Shown one piece after another: positions 31,495 through 40,836 of a DNA stretch of 64,000 bases. Position 1 is the stretch's first letter. The number at the start of each line of letters is the position of its first letter. The position numbers were made by a program, and so were the translations under genes. Origin of the DNA: a virus; the IMG/VR virus record IMGVR_UViG_3300007734_000759, positions 1-64,000 of that record, one strand, 5' to 3'. The notes beneath the pieces were generated by a model. That model saw only the letters and a program-made list of their open reading frames with translations. It was not told the origin of the DNA and ran no database searches.

Positions 31495-31953
31495 ATGTGG
31501 TTATATAAAGATAAAGAGGTTGCATCAATTGAGGATATGCCTCAAGGTACTATAGGTTTTATTTACAAGGTTACTCATAAAACGACAAACAAATCGTATA
31601 TTGGTAAAAAGGTTTTACAACATACTCTAAAAAAGAAACTTACAAAAAAAGAGCTTGCTGAATTAACAGGACCAGGCAAGAAACCAACTTTCAAAAGAGT
31701 GAGTAAGGAATCCGATTGGAAAACATATTATGGATCTTCTAAACCTCTATTAGCAGTACTAAAAGAAGAAGGATCTGAAAACTTTACAAGAGAGATTATT
31801 AAGTACGTTCATACAAAGAAACAACTAACCTATTTTGAAACCAAGTACCTTTTCTCATACGGAGTACTAGAATACCCAGATCAATACTTCAATGATAACG
31901 TACTAGGTAAGTTTTATACAAAAGATTTGACATCGTTGGAGATTGACGATTAA
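31495..31953 (+). CDS. GIY-YIG family nuclease (152 aa)
   Basis: The motif pair GFIYKV (20-25) and SYIGKK (34-39) is a GIY-YIG variant. SDWKTYYGSSK and a later helix with FETKYLF supply the usual downstream conserved block and Glu. Such single-domain enzymes in T4-like phages include restriction-like endonuclease II and homing-type nucleases. The lack of an obvious DNA-binding tail favours a domain used in host DNA degradation or recombination. The exact role is unknown. Confidence 0.7.
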   Translation: MWLYKDKEVASIEDMPQGTIGFIYKVTHKTTNKSYIGKKVLQHTLKKKLTKKELAELTGPGKKPTFKRVSKESDWKTYYGSSKPLLAVLKEEGSENFTREIIKYVHTKKQLTYFETKYLFSYGVLEYPDQYFNDNVLGKFYTKDLTSLEIDD

Positions 31954-31969
31954 TTGTGTATATTATAGC

Positions 31970-32905
31970 ATGGTTAATCAGGTTTTGATAGGTTTAGTAG
32001 ATAAAGTACTGGGAACAGGAAAACCCACTGCTCGTAATAATCGAGCATACACTTGCCCTTTCTGTAATCACCACAAACCTAAGTTTGAAGTTAATTTCAC
32101 ACCAAACGAAAAGAATCAATATCCATACAATTGCTGGGTATGTGGAGTGAAAGGAAGATCGTTGGTAAACTTATTTAGAAAAGTAAATGCATCAATTGCT
32201 CAACTTGAGGAATTAGGTTTACTACTTAAAGTAAAAGTAACAAACGACCAATCTCAAACTCAAACTCTCAAAATACAATTACCAAAGGAATACAAAGCGT
32301 TATCATCGGTTTCTAAAGGAGATATTGTAGCAAGGCATGCAATAAGCTATTTAAAGAGGAGAGGCCTTAATAAGCATGATATTCACAAGTATAGTATAGG
32401 GTATTGCAGCAGTGGTCAATATGCAAATATGATCATTATTCCTTCCTACGACAATACTGGAGAATTAAACTACTTCATTGCAAGAAACTTTGATCAAAAC
32501 TCCCCAGTCAAGTATAAGAATCCACCAATATCAAAAGACATTATTGCATTTGAGTTATTTGTTAATTGGAATTTACCAATAGTAATTTGCGAAGGAGCAT
32601 TTGATGCCATAGCAATAAAAAGGAATGTAATTCCACTATTCGGAAAGATTATATCAACTACATTAATGAAGAAGCTTGTAACTTCACAGGTAGATAAAAT
32701 ATACATTGCATTAGATAAGGACGCACAAAAGCAAGCACTACAACATTGTCAACAACTTCTAGATTTAGGAAAGGAAGTTTACTTGGTTGACATGGAAGAC
32801 AAAGATCCAAGTGAGATGGGCTTTGAGAATTTTACTAAACTAATTCAAACCACTTTGCCGGTAGACTACTACGATCTCATGCAGAGAAAACTCCAAATGA
32901 TATGA
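31970..32905 (+). CDS. DNA primase (T4 gp61/DnaG-type, Zn finger + TOPRIM; 311 aa)
   Basis: I start at ATG 31970 (MVNQVLIGLVDKVLG). An N-terminal zinc motif C29-x2-C32 ... C55-x2-C58 (CPFCNHHK, NCWVCG) precedes the catalytic core. The TOPRIM signature is in VICEGAFDAIAI (Glu) and YIALDKDAQKQAL (DxD-like). It synthesises RNA primers with a replicative helicase. T4 gp61 is 342 aa, so the length fits. It is unusual to find it embedded in the virion block; the adjacent nucleases suggest a small DNA-metabolism island. Confidence 0.8.
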   Translation: MVNQVLIGLVDKVLGTGKPTARNNRAYTCPFCNHHKPKFEVNFTPNEKNQYPYNCWVCGVKGRSLVNLFRKVNASIAQLEELGLLLKVKVTNDQSQTQTLKIQLPKEYKALSSVSKGDIVARHAISYLKRRGLNKHDIHKYSIGYCSSGQYANMIIIPSYDNTGELNYFIARNFDQNSPVKYKNPPISKDIIAFELFVNWNLPIVICEGAFDAIAIKRNVIPLFGKIISTTLMKKLVTSQVDKIYIALDKDAQKQALQHCQQLLDLGKEVYLVDMEDKDPSEMGFENFTKLIQTTLPVDYYDLMQRKLQMI

Positions 32906-33696
32906 GTATAACTAAAGGAATGAATGTTCTAACAGAGCATAAGAAGAAGAAAATTAACTTCGATGCTCCGTTGAAGCAAATAAACTTCTTAGACAGGAGA
33001 GTTTACAAAAGAGCTGAAGGAGTGTATTATCCATCAGTAACTACCATTCTAAACTACATGCCAAAGAATAATTTCTTTATGACATGGTTGAAGGATGTAG
33101 GGCATAATGCTGATCTAATCGCAAGGAGAGCAGCTGAGGAAGGTACACAAGTACATAAAGCAATTGAAGAGTTAGTAGAAGGGAATGAAATATCTTGGAT
33201 TGACGATTACGGTAATGCTAAGTATAATGAGAATGTATGGGGAATGATATTGAAGTTTGCTGAGTTTTGGAATAACCATAAACCTAAATTAATTTCCTCA
33301 GAAGAATTTGCGTATTCCGACGAACATCAATTTGCAGGTACAGCAGACTTGGTAGTTGAAATGGATGGAGAGACTTGGTTACTAGATATTAAGACATCCA
33401 ACGCATTACATAAGACTTATGACATGCAACTTGCAGCTTATGCAAAAGCACTGAAGGAAACTAGAAACCTCGAGATACAACGCACAGGAGTAATTTGGTT
33501 AAAATCTTCTAAAAGACAGACATCAAATAAACCAGGAGTGTATCAAGGTAAAGGTTGGGAGATTAAAATAGTAGATGAAATCGAATACAATTTTGACTTA
33601 TTCCAGACAGTTTACAAACTTTACAAACTAGAAAACCCAACAACAGAACCAATTTACAGTTCATATCCTACCACGATTTCTTTATCTTTAGAATAG
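32902..33696 (+). CDS. PD-(D/E)XK nuclease, Cas4/RecB-type (264 aa)
   Basis: The motif order is that of the RecB-like family: H85 in GTQVHKAIE, GTADLVV with D149, WLLDIKTS with D162 and K164, then QLAAYAKAL (Q-x3-Y motif). No Fe-S cysteine set is seen. It overlaps the primase by 4 nt, so the two are coupled. It probably trims or resects DNA ends during phage replication or recombination. Confidence 0.8.
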   Translation: MSITKGMNVLTEHKKKKINFDAPLKQINFLDRRVYKRAEGVYYPSVTTILNYMPKNNFFMTWLKDVGHNADLIARRAAEEGTQVHKAIEELVEGNEISWIDDYGNAKYNENVWGMILKFAEFWNNHKPKLISSEEFAYSDEHQFAGTADLVVEMDGETWLLDIKTSNALHKTYDMQLAAYAKALKETRNLEIQRTGVIWLKSSKRQTSNKPGVYQGKGWEIKIVDEIEYNFDLFQTVYKLYKLENPTTEPIYSSYPTTISLSLE

Positions 33697-33697
33697 A

Positions 33698-33704
33698 TAT
33701 TTAT
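33698..33704 (+). promoter_or_regulatory. late motif TATTTAT
   Basis: GATATTTATTACTAAA directly after the nuclease stop, 12 nt before the ATG at 33717. Confidence 0.6.
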
Positions 33705-33716
33705 TACTAAAACAGA

Positions 33717-34679
33717 ATGATTAAGCTATTATCGTTATTTAAGGATGTTATCCAAGAGGGAGGGAATGTTTTTGGTACAACTGATCGCATTAAAAGAGAA
33801 GATATACCACCTACTCTTGATAGGTTTGTAGAAGAATTAGGTAAGATTTTTCCACAAAAGAAAAATACTTTTAAATTTCAAACCCTAGGATCTGTAGGAC
33901 AGAAAGATGAATCAGGAGATATAGACTTAGGATATGATGGTAATAACCTTACGAAAGACGGAAAAGCTGATTTAGAAGGTTGGAACATCGATCCACAAGA
34001 GTTTCAAGAAACTTTTGATCGTATTAGAAAAAGAGTTAGATCGGCAACAGAAGAACAATCAACTAAACGAGCAATGCTTGAGCTGATTGCAAAACAAGTA
34101 ATAGAAGCTCCAGGACCAATTAAAGCTGACATGAAAGCGGCAGGTAATGGTTCACTATTCTTCGAGTTTCCTCAGTTCGATCCTTCTGGAAACGAATTGG
34201 ATAAGCATGTACAAATCGACATCAATGTAGGTGATTTAGATTGGCTGAAGTTCTCGTATTATTCTAAAGGATACACAGGAAATATAAAAGGGTTGCATAG
34301 AACACAACTACTAGTAGCTTTGTTTAAAAATAAAGATTTAATTTTCAATCACAATCTAGGAGTAAAAGATAAAGAAGGAAATGTATTAGCTAGAAATCCC
34401 CAACAAGTTCTAGATTTACTTAATAAAATTTATGGAACTAACATCTCTGAGGATATAATTTACGACTACTCAGAGTTAATGGATTACCTACAAGCAAACC
34501 TACCTGAATCAGAACTCAATTCAATTTACGATATATACTTAAAAATCCTAGACTCAACTAGAGCAGATATACCACAACACTTACAAGATTATTGGATTAA
34601 AAACCAAGAAAGGTTAGGCCTTAGAGGTAAGTTTTTACCAGACGATTCGAATCTAACAAAATATAAAATAGAAGCATGA
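33717..34679 (+). CDS. nucleotidyltransferase-fold protein with tag-like N-terminus (320 aa)
   Basis: The N-terminus MIKLLSLFKDVIQE is tag-like. Residues 58-71 (GSVGQKDESGDIDL) carry the GS ... DxD signature of the pol-beta nucleotidyltransferase superfamily (D68, D70), and a third acidic residue is available in VQIDINVGD. The substrate is unknown; relatives include poly(A)/tRNA nucleotidyltransferases and antibiotic- or toxin-type enzymes. It overlaps by 4 nt a second protein with the same fold, so the two probably act together. Confidence 0.65.
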   Translation: MIKLLSLFKDVIQEGGNVFGTTDRIKREDIPPTLDRFVEELGKIFPQKKNTFKFQTLGSVGQKDESGDIDLGYDGNNLTKDGKADLEGWNIDPQEFQETFDRIRKRVRSATEEQSTKRAMLELIAKQVIEAPGPIKADMKAAGNGSLFFEFPQFDPSGNELDKHVQIDINVGDLDWLKFSYYSKGYTGNIKGLHRTQLLVALFKNKDLIFNHNLGVKDKEGNVLARNPQQVLDLLNKIYGTNISEDIIYDYSELMDYLQANLPESELNSIYDIYLKILDSTRADIPQHLQDYWIKNQERLGLRGKFLPDDSNLTKYKIEA

Positions 34680-36478
34680 GCGGTTCAGCAGGAGGACAAA
34701 GAATTTCACGAGCAGCAGTAGAAGCTACGGTCAAGGATTATATCGATAGAGTTCTTTCTAAATTCAAAGGATTCAAATCAGCAAAAGTATCCGGATCATA
34801 TAATTACAGCGATAAACAAGACTTTGGCGATCTTGATCTAATTGTCTTTATTGAAGGAGATGATAAAAAACAAGTAAAAGATGCTCTTGCTAATTATTTA
34901 CAAAGTCTACCCGATGATGTAATAGTTCCTTTTAAGAGTGAAAAGTACGCAGGGAAGAAACTTCTCAAACCAGGAGAGCTTGTAACCGTTTTATATCCAA
35001 TAGCAGGAGTGCCAGGAGAATTTGTACAAATTGATAACATAGTAGCAATCTCACAACAGGAAGAGCAGTTTAAACAGACCTTCTTGGATGTACCTGCTGC
35101 AACTCAAGGTTTAATTTTAGGACTAGTAAAAGCAGCAACTGTTGAGGAAGATCCACAACAAATCTTTAAAAGATTAGGAATAACAGATGTACCAACTCCT
35201 GAAGAAAATCAAGAATACGATTTCAATTTAAGTGGAGATAAATTATCACTTAGATTAGTAACACTGGGAGATGGTTTTAAGGAGTTAGGTAGAGAAGTAG
35301 TTTGGACATCTCAAAATTGGAGCGATGTCGAGAAGCTGCTTTCAAATTATGATTTAAACGTACCTTTTGAGGATCTACTTAAACAAGTAAAATCTAATCT
35401 GTCAACAGAACGAGGTAAGAATAGAGTAAAAGGAATTTTTAGGTCAATGGTTTCGGTTAAGAGTGGTGAGGTTGGAACTCCAAAAGGAGATGATAAGGAA
35501 AAAGCACTTACACAAGTAGCAGCTTTAGAAGGTAAGTATTCACAACTTACATTAGAATTAATTAAACCTTTCTTAGGTGAGCAAGAAGAATCACCACAAT
35601 CAATCGCAGTATTTCCAGGAGCATTTAAACCACCTCATAGATCACACTTCGAAGTTATCCAAAAAGTAGCTCCAATGGTGGATGTTGTGAAAGTATACGT
35701 ATCTAAGCAGCCAAGAGGAGGAGGGAAAGAGGTAACAATAACGCAAGATCAAGCATTAAAGGTCTGGGATATATATAAAAATTATCTACCAAACAACGTA
35801 GAGATTATACCAGCAACTAATGCAACCCCTGTTTTAGACGCGTATCAGGAGATAGAAGCACATCCTAACAATCAATACTTAGCTATCTATGGAAAAGGTG
35901 AGGAAGGGCGCTGGAAAGCTGTTGAAAAGGATCGTAACAAGTATGGACATGTTAAAACTGTAAACTTAGGAGATATTGAGGGAGTATCTGCAACAAAGAT
36001 TAGAACCTTACTAGCACAAGGAGATGATGCCCAACTTATTGAGTATTTACCTAGCATAAGTGAAGAAGACGCTTTAGAAGTTTTACACATATTACTTGGT
36101 ACAGTAAGAGAGTTTGTTACACGTAAGGATTTAGAGGATGTAGAGCAAGTAGCTGATACAGAATTAGCTCCCGTAGACGTAACATTTGATAGACATTTTA
36201 CAGATAGAGTAAACGATCCGAGAAACACTCCAGAAATCTCTAAAGAGGAGTTAATAGACTTTTTTAAAAAACTAGCCAAGAAGCAGGGAGCTCTTAAATC
36301 TCTATTGAATAAAGACAGTGAAGTAGTTGCCAAAGATATGCAAAGAGATTTAAACACTCCAATTATCGCTACACAAAAAGATAAATCAGGGGTTAAGCAA
36401 ATAGCACCTAAAACTATCATGCGTAAGAAAAACTTCAATACTCCAAATAAAACTATATTTGTAGAGAAGAAAAAATAA
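34676..36478 (+). CDS. three-domain fusion: nucleotidyltransferase + HxGH-type (NMNAT-like) adenylyltransferase + C-terminal domain (600 aa)
   Basis: Residues 38-58 (VSGSYNYSDKQDFGDLDLIVF) form a pol-beta-type site (GS, D52, D54). Residues 311-330 (AVFPGAFKPPHRSHFEVIQK) with VSATKIR at 437-443 form a cytidylyl/adenylyltransferase core; H321-R-S-H324 is a variant of HxGH. Residues about 500-600 (FDRHFTDRVNDPRNTPEIS) form a third domain that resembles small RNase-like toxin folds only in outline. The middle domain could work in NAD synthesis, as NMNAT enzymes do in KVP40-type phages, or adenylylate another substrate. The fusion of two nucleotidyl-transfer domains is unusual. Confidence 0.7.
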   Translation: MSGSAGGQRISRAAVEATVKDYIDRVLSKFKGFKSAKVSGSYNYSDKQDFGDLDLIVFIEGDDKKQVKDALANYLQSLPDDVIVPFKSEKYAGKKLLKPGELVTVLYPIAGVPGEFVQIDNIVAISQQEEQFKQTFLDVPAATQGLILGLVKAATVEEDPQQIFKRLGITDVPTPEENQEYDFNLSGDKLSLRLVTLGDGFKELGREVVWTSQNWSDVEKLLSNYDLNVPFEDLLKQVKSNLSTERGKNRVKGIFRSMVSVKSGEVGTPKGDDKEKALTQVAALEGKYSQLTLELIKPFLGEQEESPQSIAVFPGAFKPPHRSHFEVIQKVAPMVDVVKVYVSKQPRGGGKEVTITQDQALKVWDIYKNYLPNNVEIIPATNATPVLDAYQEIEAHPNNQYLAIYGKGEEGRWKAVEKDRNKYGHVKTVNLGDIEGVSATKIRTLLAQGDDAQLIEYLPSISEEDALEVLHILLGTVREFVTRKDLEDVEQVADTELAPVDVTFDRHFTDRVNDPRNTPEISKEELIDFFKKLAKKQGALKSLLNKDSEVVAKDMQRDLNTPIIATQKDKSGVKQIAPKTIMRKKNFNTPNKTIFVEKKK

Positions 36479-36481
36479 TAA

Positions 36482-36778
36482 ATGTCTCAAACGATATTTC
36501 TTGATTGGAATGATGACCGGGTAGGAACTTGGGATGGTAACGACTTTGTATGGGAGTTTGTTGCTATTGTTATTCCCGATACTATTCCAACAACTGGAGG
36601 TGGTAGTTATGATGAGAGTGGAGCAAGAAAAAAACGTAGAACACGGATCAAACTAATCACTTTCATTGATAACAAAGAGATAACAGAGGTAAAAGAAATA
36701 AAAGAATTTCCAAGTATATTTATACAAGACGCAAAGTTCGTCCAAAAAGATGGTATTAAACTTGAAATCAAACTGTAA
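36482..36778 (+). CDS. hypothetical protein (98 aa)
   Basis: The product MSQTIFLDWNDDRVGTWDGNDFVW... is a small beta protein with a Gly-rich loop (TTGGGSYDESG) followed by the very basic KKRRTRIKLI, then a beta-hairpin end. It overlaps the next ATG by 1 nt. No family recognised; conserved position before the 191-aa protein suggests a structural accessory. Confidence 0.5.
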   Translation: MSQTIFLDWNDDRVGTWDGNDFVWEFVAIVIPDTIPTTGGGSYDESGARKKRRTRIKLITFIDNKEITEVKEIKEFPSIFIQDAKFVQKDGIKLEIKL

Positions 36779-37353
36779 TGTATATAGTATATCTTGACCA
36801 ACCTAAGACATTTGAATGCTCAATCCAATTAGAAGGAGCTTCTATTTCAAATTCGAAAGCTAGGTTGATAATGGAAACCAAAGAAGGTCTTAATTTTATT
36901 TTCAATGGAAAAATAACAGACGACGGTAAGGTTTCTATTCCTATTACAAAACTAAAAAACATCATCAAAGAAGAGCAGAGAGGAAAAATTATGCTAGAAG
37001 TCATTGCAGATGACGTGTACTTCTCACCTTGGTCTTCTGATTTTGAAACAGCTCTAATGAAAAAGGTCCAAGTTACAGTAAACGAGGAGATAACCAAACC
37101 ATCTAAACCAAGCGTATCAGTTACAATACACGAGCCTGCAAAACAACCTATTAGAAAAGTTGACCATTTGTTAGAAATTGTTTATATTCTAGCTAAGAAT
37201 AAAATTACAATTCTAAACATTAAAGAAAATCAAAATAGGTTAAGTACTATAATTGATAAGTACGTAGTTAATAAGAAACTCGATAAATCACAACTAAACG
37301 AAATTTTAACAAAACTACCTCAAAAATTATACGAGCTAACCTACAGTAAATAA
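36778..37353 (+). CDS. conserved phage structural-operon protein (191 aa)
   Basis: The product MYIVYLDQPKTFECSIQLEG... has a beta-rich N-terminal domain (residues 1-105) ending in SPWSSDF, then a flexible Pro/Lys linker and a helical C-terminal domain (VDHLLEIVYILAKNK onward). I recall similar proteins in marine T4-like phages without assigned function. It sits just before the fibre genes and could be a fibre-connector. Confidence 0.5.
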   Translation: MYIVYLDQPKTFECSIQLEGASISNSKARLIMETKEGLNFIFNGKITDDGKVSIPITKLKNIIKEEQRGKIMLEVIADDVYFSPWSSDFETALMKKVQVTVNEEITKPSKPSVSVTIHEPAKQPIRKVDHLLEIVYILAKNKITILNIKENQNRLSTIIDKYVVNKKLDKSQLNEILTKLPQKLYELTYSK

Positions 37354-37360
37354 CTAAGGT

Positions 37361-39421
37361 ATGCCTAATCCGCTATATAATCTTTTTGGTAAGAAAGTTT
37401 CCGATACCTACCACTCACTTCTACAATCAGGATCGGATGGTAAATTTTATGATGGGGATGGAAATGAGGTTACTATTAATGCCACCATTCCTGATATCTA
37501 TGTTCTAACAAGTTCATTTAATAATTTTACATCTTCCTATAATACCGGATCATTTACCGGTTCTTTTACTGGTAGCTTATTAGGAACTGCATCTTATGCA
37601 TTAAATGGAGGAGTAACTCAAATCACAGCAGGAACAGGTGTTATTATTTCTCCACCTACTGGATTAGGCAATGTAACGGTAACATCGTTAGCACCAAGCT
37701 ATAACACAGCAACAGGATCTTACGGATCTTTTTTCAGTACTGGATCACAAACAGCAGTACTAGCGACAGAAATATACTCAATGTCTATTTCAACAACAGA
37801 CATTTCAAATGGAGTATACATAAGCGGATCAGGAGATCCATATAACACCTTCGTTAAGTTTACTAATGCAGGAACTTACAACATTCAATTTTCAGCACAG
37901 TTCTCCAATTCAGGAAACAACCCATCAGATGTAATTATTTGGTTGAGAAAAAATGATGCATCATCTGTTAATGATTTAGCTGATAGTTCTGGAATATGTA
38001 CTGTACCTGCTAAAAAAGGAACAGTTCCCGGTCAGCTTATAGCAAGTTGGAATTACCTTATTAACGTAGTAGCAGGAGATTTTATACAATTACTATGGCA
38101 TACTGCCGATGCAAACGTAATTACATTAGAAACTATAGCTGCAGGAACAAATCCAGCCCACCCAAGAACACCAGCACTTATCTTAACTGCCCAAAGAGTA
38201 GATACTTTTCTAAGCAACACAGGATCGTTTAGTGGATCGTTTACTGGAGAATTTACAGGAAGCTTATTGGGAACAGGAAGCTGGGCTGTAAGTGCAAGCC
38301 AAGCAGTAACATCTTCGTATTCTAATACATCACAAACTACGTCAACAATCACAGTAAACTCTTTTGGAAGTAATGTAGAGAGTTATCTACTGATGTCAAA
38401 CGTAGTTGCATTACCTGGTGTAGCAATAGGAGGTGATGCTGATTTAAGATATAATGCATCAACTAATAGACTCTCTGTAGGATCTATATCAGCTACAAGT
38501 TTAACAGGCTCTCTACAAGGAACAGCTAGCTGGGCAGATAATGCAACAACAGCGAGTTATATATTAAATGCTGTTAGTAGTTCATTCGCATCAACTGCTT
38601 CATTTGCTCCAAACTATCTGTTAGTAAGCAGCACTAGCTCAATGCTAGCTCCATACGTCTTGAGTTCTCAAACATCTAGTTTTGTAACAAATTCTCAAAC
38701 AGGATCATTTATAACAACAGCATCAGTTAGTTTAAATACGATTACTTTTACAAAAGCAAACGGTACAACTTTCCCGATCACCGTAGACACAGGATCAGGA
38801 GGCGGAAGTGGAGCAGGATTTCCATTTTCAGGTAGTGCTGTAATAACTGGATCATTATTTATATCAGGTTCAGCAGGATTAACTATTACAGGTAGCGGTA
38901 TACTTACCGCAGGTGCAGTTGGAGGTGATGAAGGAGGGGAAATTTTACTAGGTAAAGCTATCACCAATACTACATTAACAGGTTCCGGAGTTACAATTGA
39001 TGTATACCAGAATAGACTTAGGATATTTGAACAAGGAGGTTCAAATAGAGGAGGATATTTCGATATTACAGACTTAGCCACAGGAGTAGGTACAAACTTA
39101 TCAACCGCAGAAGTAACACTAAACAGACAAGCAGCTAGCTATGTTTTGGCACTTACGGACATAGGTAAATTAGTAGAGATGAACGTAGGTACTGCCAATA
39201 CATTAACAGTACCGTCGAGTTCAACTGCCAACTTTCCAATTGGAGCTAAAATTGATATAGCACAATACGGAGCTGGTCAAACGACAGTAACTACCGGAAG
39301 TGTTAACGTACTATTACGAAGTGCAGGTAATGCGACTAAGCTAGCTGCCCAATATGCAGGGGCAACTGTAGTAAAAATAGCTACAGACGAATGGTACTTG
39401 TTTGGGAATATAACAGTATAA
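37361..39421 (+). CDS. tail-fibre-like protein with GSFTGS/GTASxA repeats (686 aa)
   Basis: The N-terminal ~45 residues (MPNPLYNLFGKKVSDTYHSL) probably attach to the virion. Three copies of a TGSFTGSFTGSLLGTASYA-type repeat (near residues 62, 288 and 380) separate beta domains, a pattern typical of trimeric phage fibres. The C-terminal third is Gly/Ser/Thr-rich beta sequence ending KIATDEWYLFGNITV, a shape seen in fibre tips. Likely part of host recognition, together with the next gene. Confidence 0.7.
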   Translation: MPNPLYNLFGKKVSDTYHSLLQSGSDGKFYDGDGNEVTINATIPDIYVLTSSFNNFTSSYNTGSFTGSFTGSLLGTASYALNGGVTQITAGTGVIISPPTGLGNVTVTSLAPSYNTATGSYGSFFSTGSQTAVLATEIYSMSISTTDISNGVYISGSGDPYNTFVKFTNAGTYNIQFSAQFSNSGNNPSDVIIWLRKNDASSVNDLADSSGICTVPAKKGTVPGQLIASWNYLINVVAGDFIQLLWHTADANVITLETIAAGTNPAHPRTPALILTAQRVDTFLSNTGSFSGSFTGEFTGSLLGTGSWAVSASQAVTSSYSNTSQTTSTITVNSFGSNVESYLLMSNVVALPGVAIGGDADLRYNASTNRLSVGSISATSLTGSLQGTASWADNATTASYILNAVSSSFASTASFAPNYLLVSSTSSMLAPYVLSSQTSSFVTNSQTGSFITTASVSLNTITFTKANGTTFPITVDTGSGGGSGAGFPFSGSAVITGSLFISGSAGLTITGSGILTAGAVGGDEGGEILLGKAITNTTLTGSGVTIDVYQNRLRIFEQGGSNRGGYFDITDLATGVGTNLSTAEVTLNRQAASYVLALTDIGKLVEMNVGTANTLTVPSSSTANFPIGAKIDIAQYGAGQTTVTTGSVNVLLRSAGNATKLAAQYAGATVVKIATDEWYLFGNITV

Positions 39422-39425
39422 CGGC

Positions 39426-40244
39426 ATGATAGGAACAGTAGCAAGTAATCAATTAACTCAAGAATATATTCAAATATTGAGTCAATCCAACGTTGCTCTT
39501 TCTGGCGTACGGCCTACCTATGTCAATCAATTAAAGCAAGATACATTAGTTAGATCCCTAAAACAAGATGGATCTTGGAATCTTATAGACGTTTTGTATA
39601 TATTTGCTAATGATGAATCAACAGGTAATTTTGCCTTACTGAATTGGACTAATCCATCTCTATATTCATTAACAAAAATTAATTCACCTGTGTTTTTTTC
39701 AAATAGAGGGTATAGTAGTGCAAACTCTACTAACTATCTTTCATCATCATGGGCACCATCCAATGGAGTTAATTTTCAACAAAACAGTGCTTCAATAGGG
39801 GGCATGGTGTATAATACACCAACTGCTAACAGCTCAAGTGCTTTAATAGGAACAAATGGAGCAACCCAAAATGCTGTATTTCTAGTACCCAGGACAGTAA
39901 GTACGTATAGAACATCTCTAAACCAAGCCACGTTGAATGCTAGTACTATTCCTCAAAACTTCATGGCAAGGAGAGTGATAGGAGCATTCAGATCACAATC
40001 ACTAAACTACGATCAATTTTACCCATCTTCAAGTACTGTAGATGCGTTTATTAGACCAACAACCAACATGACAAGCTCCGCTCCTACAACACAACAAGTC
40101 AATATATTATCAGCTAATCAGAATGGTACTAGACTATACGGAGGAGATTTAACAGCATCAATGGCCTGGTTTGGAGGATACGGAATTGTAAATAGATTAG
40201 CAACATTTACTGGTTCAATGACAACTTATATAAATTCAATTTAA
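39426..40244 (+). CDS. receptor-binding/fibre-tip-like protein (272 aa)
   Basis: A beta-rich, Ser/Thr/Asn-rich protein with WNLIDVLYIFANDEST near residue 50 and RRVIGAFRSQS later. This resembles LamG-like carbohydrate-binding modules at the ends of phage fibres. Position directly after the fibre gene supports a tip or adhesin role. No catalytic motif seen. Confidence 0.6.
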   Translation: MIGTVASNQLTQEYIQILSQSNVALSGVRPTYVNQLKQDTLVRSLKQDGSWNLIDVLYIFANDESTGNFALLNWTNPSLYSLTKINSPVFFSNRGYSSANSTNYLSSSWAPSNGVNFQQNSASIGGMVYNTPTANSSSALIGTNGATQNAVFLVPRTVSTYRTSLNQATLNASTIPQNFMARRVIGAFRSQSLNYDQFYPSSSTVDAFIRPTTNMTSSAPTTQQVNILSANQNGTRLYGGDLTASMAWFGGYGIVNRLATFTGSMTTYINSI

Positions 40245-40245
40245 T

Positions 40246-40458
40246 ATGAGAGTATTAAAAGGCAATCCACAACAGATAGCAATGTTAAATGGGTATCACA
40301 ATAATAATTCAACTTTACTATTCCTTCCAGACTACGCAGGTAATATGACAACCTCTGTTAATGTCGTAGATAATCCTGATTTTGAAGCAATACGAGACGA
40401 ACTACTACAACTAGAGGAAATAGAGTACGTAGAGTTCCCCATACAAGATGATATTTAA
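40246..40458 (+). CDS. small acidic protein (70 aa)
   Basis: The product MRVLKGNPQQIAMLNGYHNN... ends with a strongly acidic helix (DELLQLEEIEYVEFPIQDDI). It starts 1 nt after the fibre-tip stop. It may be a fibre chaperone, since small acidic proteins often follow fibre genes; this is inference. Confidence 0.55.
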   Translation: MRVLKGNPQQIAMLNGYHNNNSTLLFLPDYAGNMTTSVNVVDNPDFEAIRDELLQLEEIEYVEFPIQDDI

Positions 40459-40467
40459 TTAAAAGAT

Positions 40468-40836
40468 ATGTTCAAACATCATTTAGCCTCCCTGACAAAA
40501 CACATGGTAGAATGCGGAATGCCCATTACTCCACTACCATCTGTGCAATTTATACACAACGACGAGGAGAATGCACAAGATATCCTAGGTAGAACAGCAT
40601 ATTACGAACCACAAAGTAAATGCATTGTACTTTACACTAAAGGAAGACATCCTAAGGATATACTAAGATCTTTTGCACATGAGATGATCCACCACATGCA
40701 AAATATAGAAGGAAGATTGAATCACATAGATACAACTAACGTAAACGAAGATCAAAATTTATATGAACTAGAGTTGGAAGCATACTCAAAAGGTAATATG
40801 TTATTTAGAGAGTGGGAAAACTCTTGCAGAGCATGA
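40468..40836 (+). CDS. zincin metallopeptidase-like protein (122 aa)
   Basis: HEMIH at residues 71-75 (SFAHEMIHHMQNIEG) is the HExxH zinc signature, and the downstream LYELELEAYSKGN offers a Glu as third ligand. The small size fits minimal peptidase domains seen in phages. It overlaps the HAD phosphatase gene (ATGA). There is no tag-like N-terminus. Substrate unknown. Confidence 0.7.
   Translation: MFKHHLASLTKHMVECGMPITPLPSVQFIHNDEENAQDILGRTAYYEPQSKCIVLYTKGRHPKDILRSFAHEMIHHMQNIEGRLNHIDTTNVNEDQNLYELELEAYSKGNMLFREWENSCRA

Noticed and set aside
35887-36438. Long antisense ORF (183 aa) opposite the three-domain fusion, and others such as 20154-20600
   Set aside because: They mirror strongly supported + strand genes, have Ser/Leu-rich shadow composition and no promoter or context on the minus strand.
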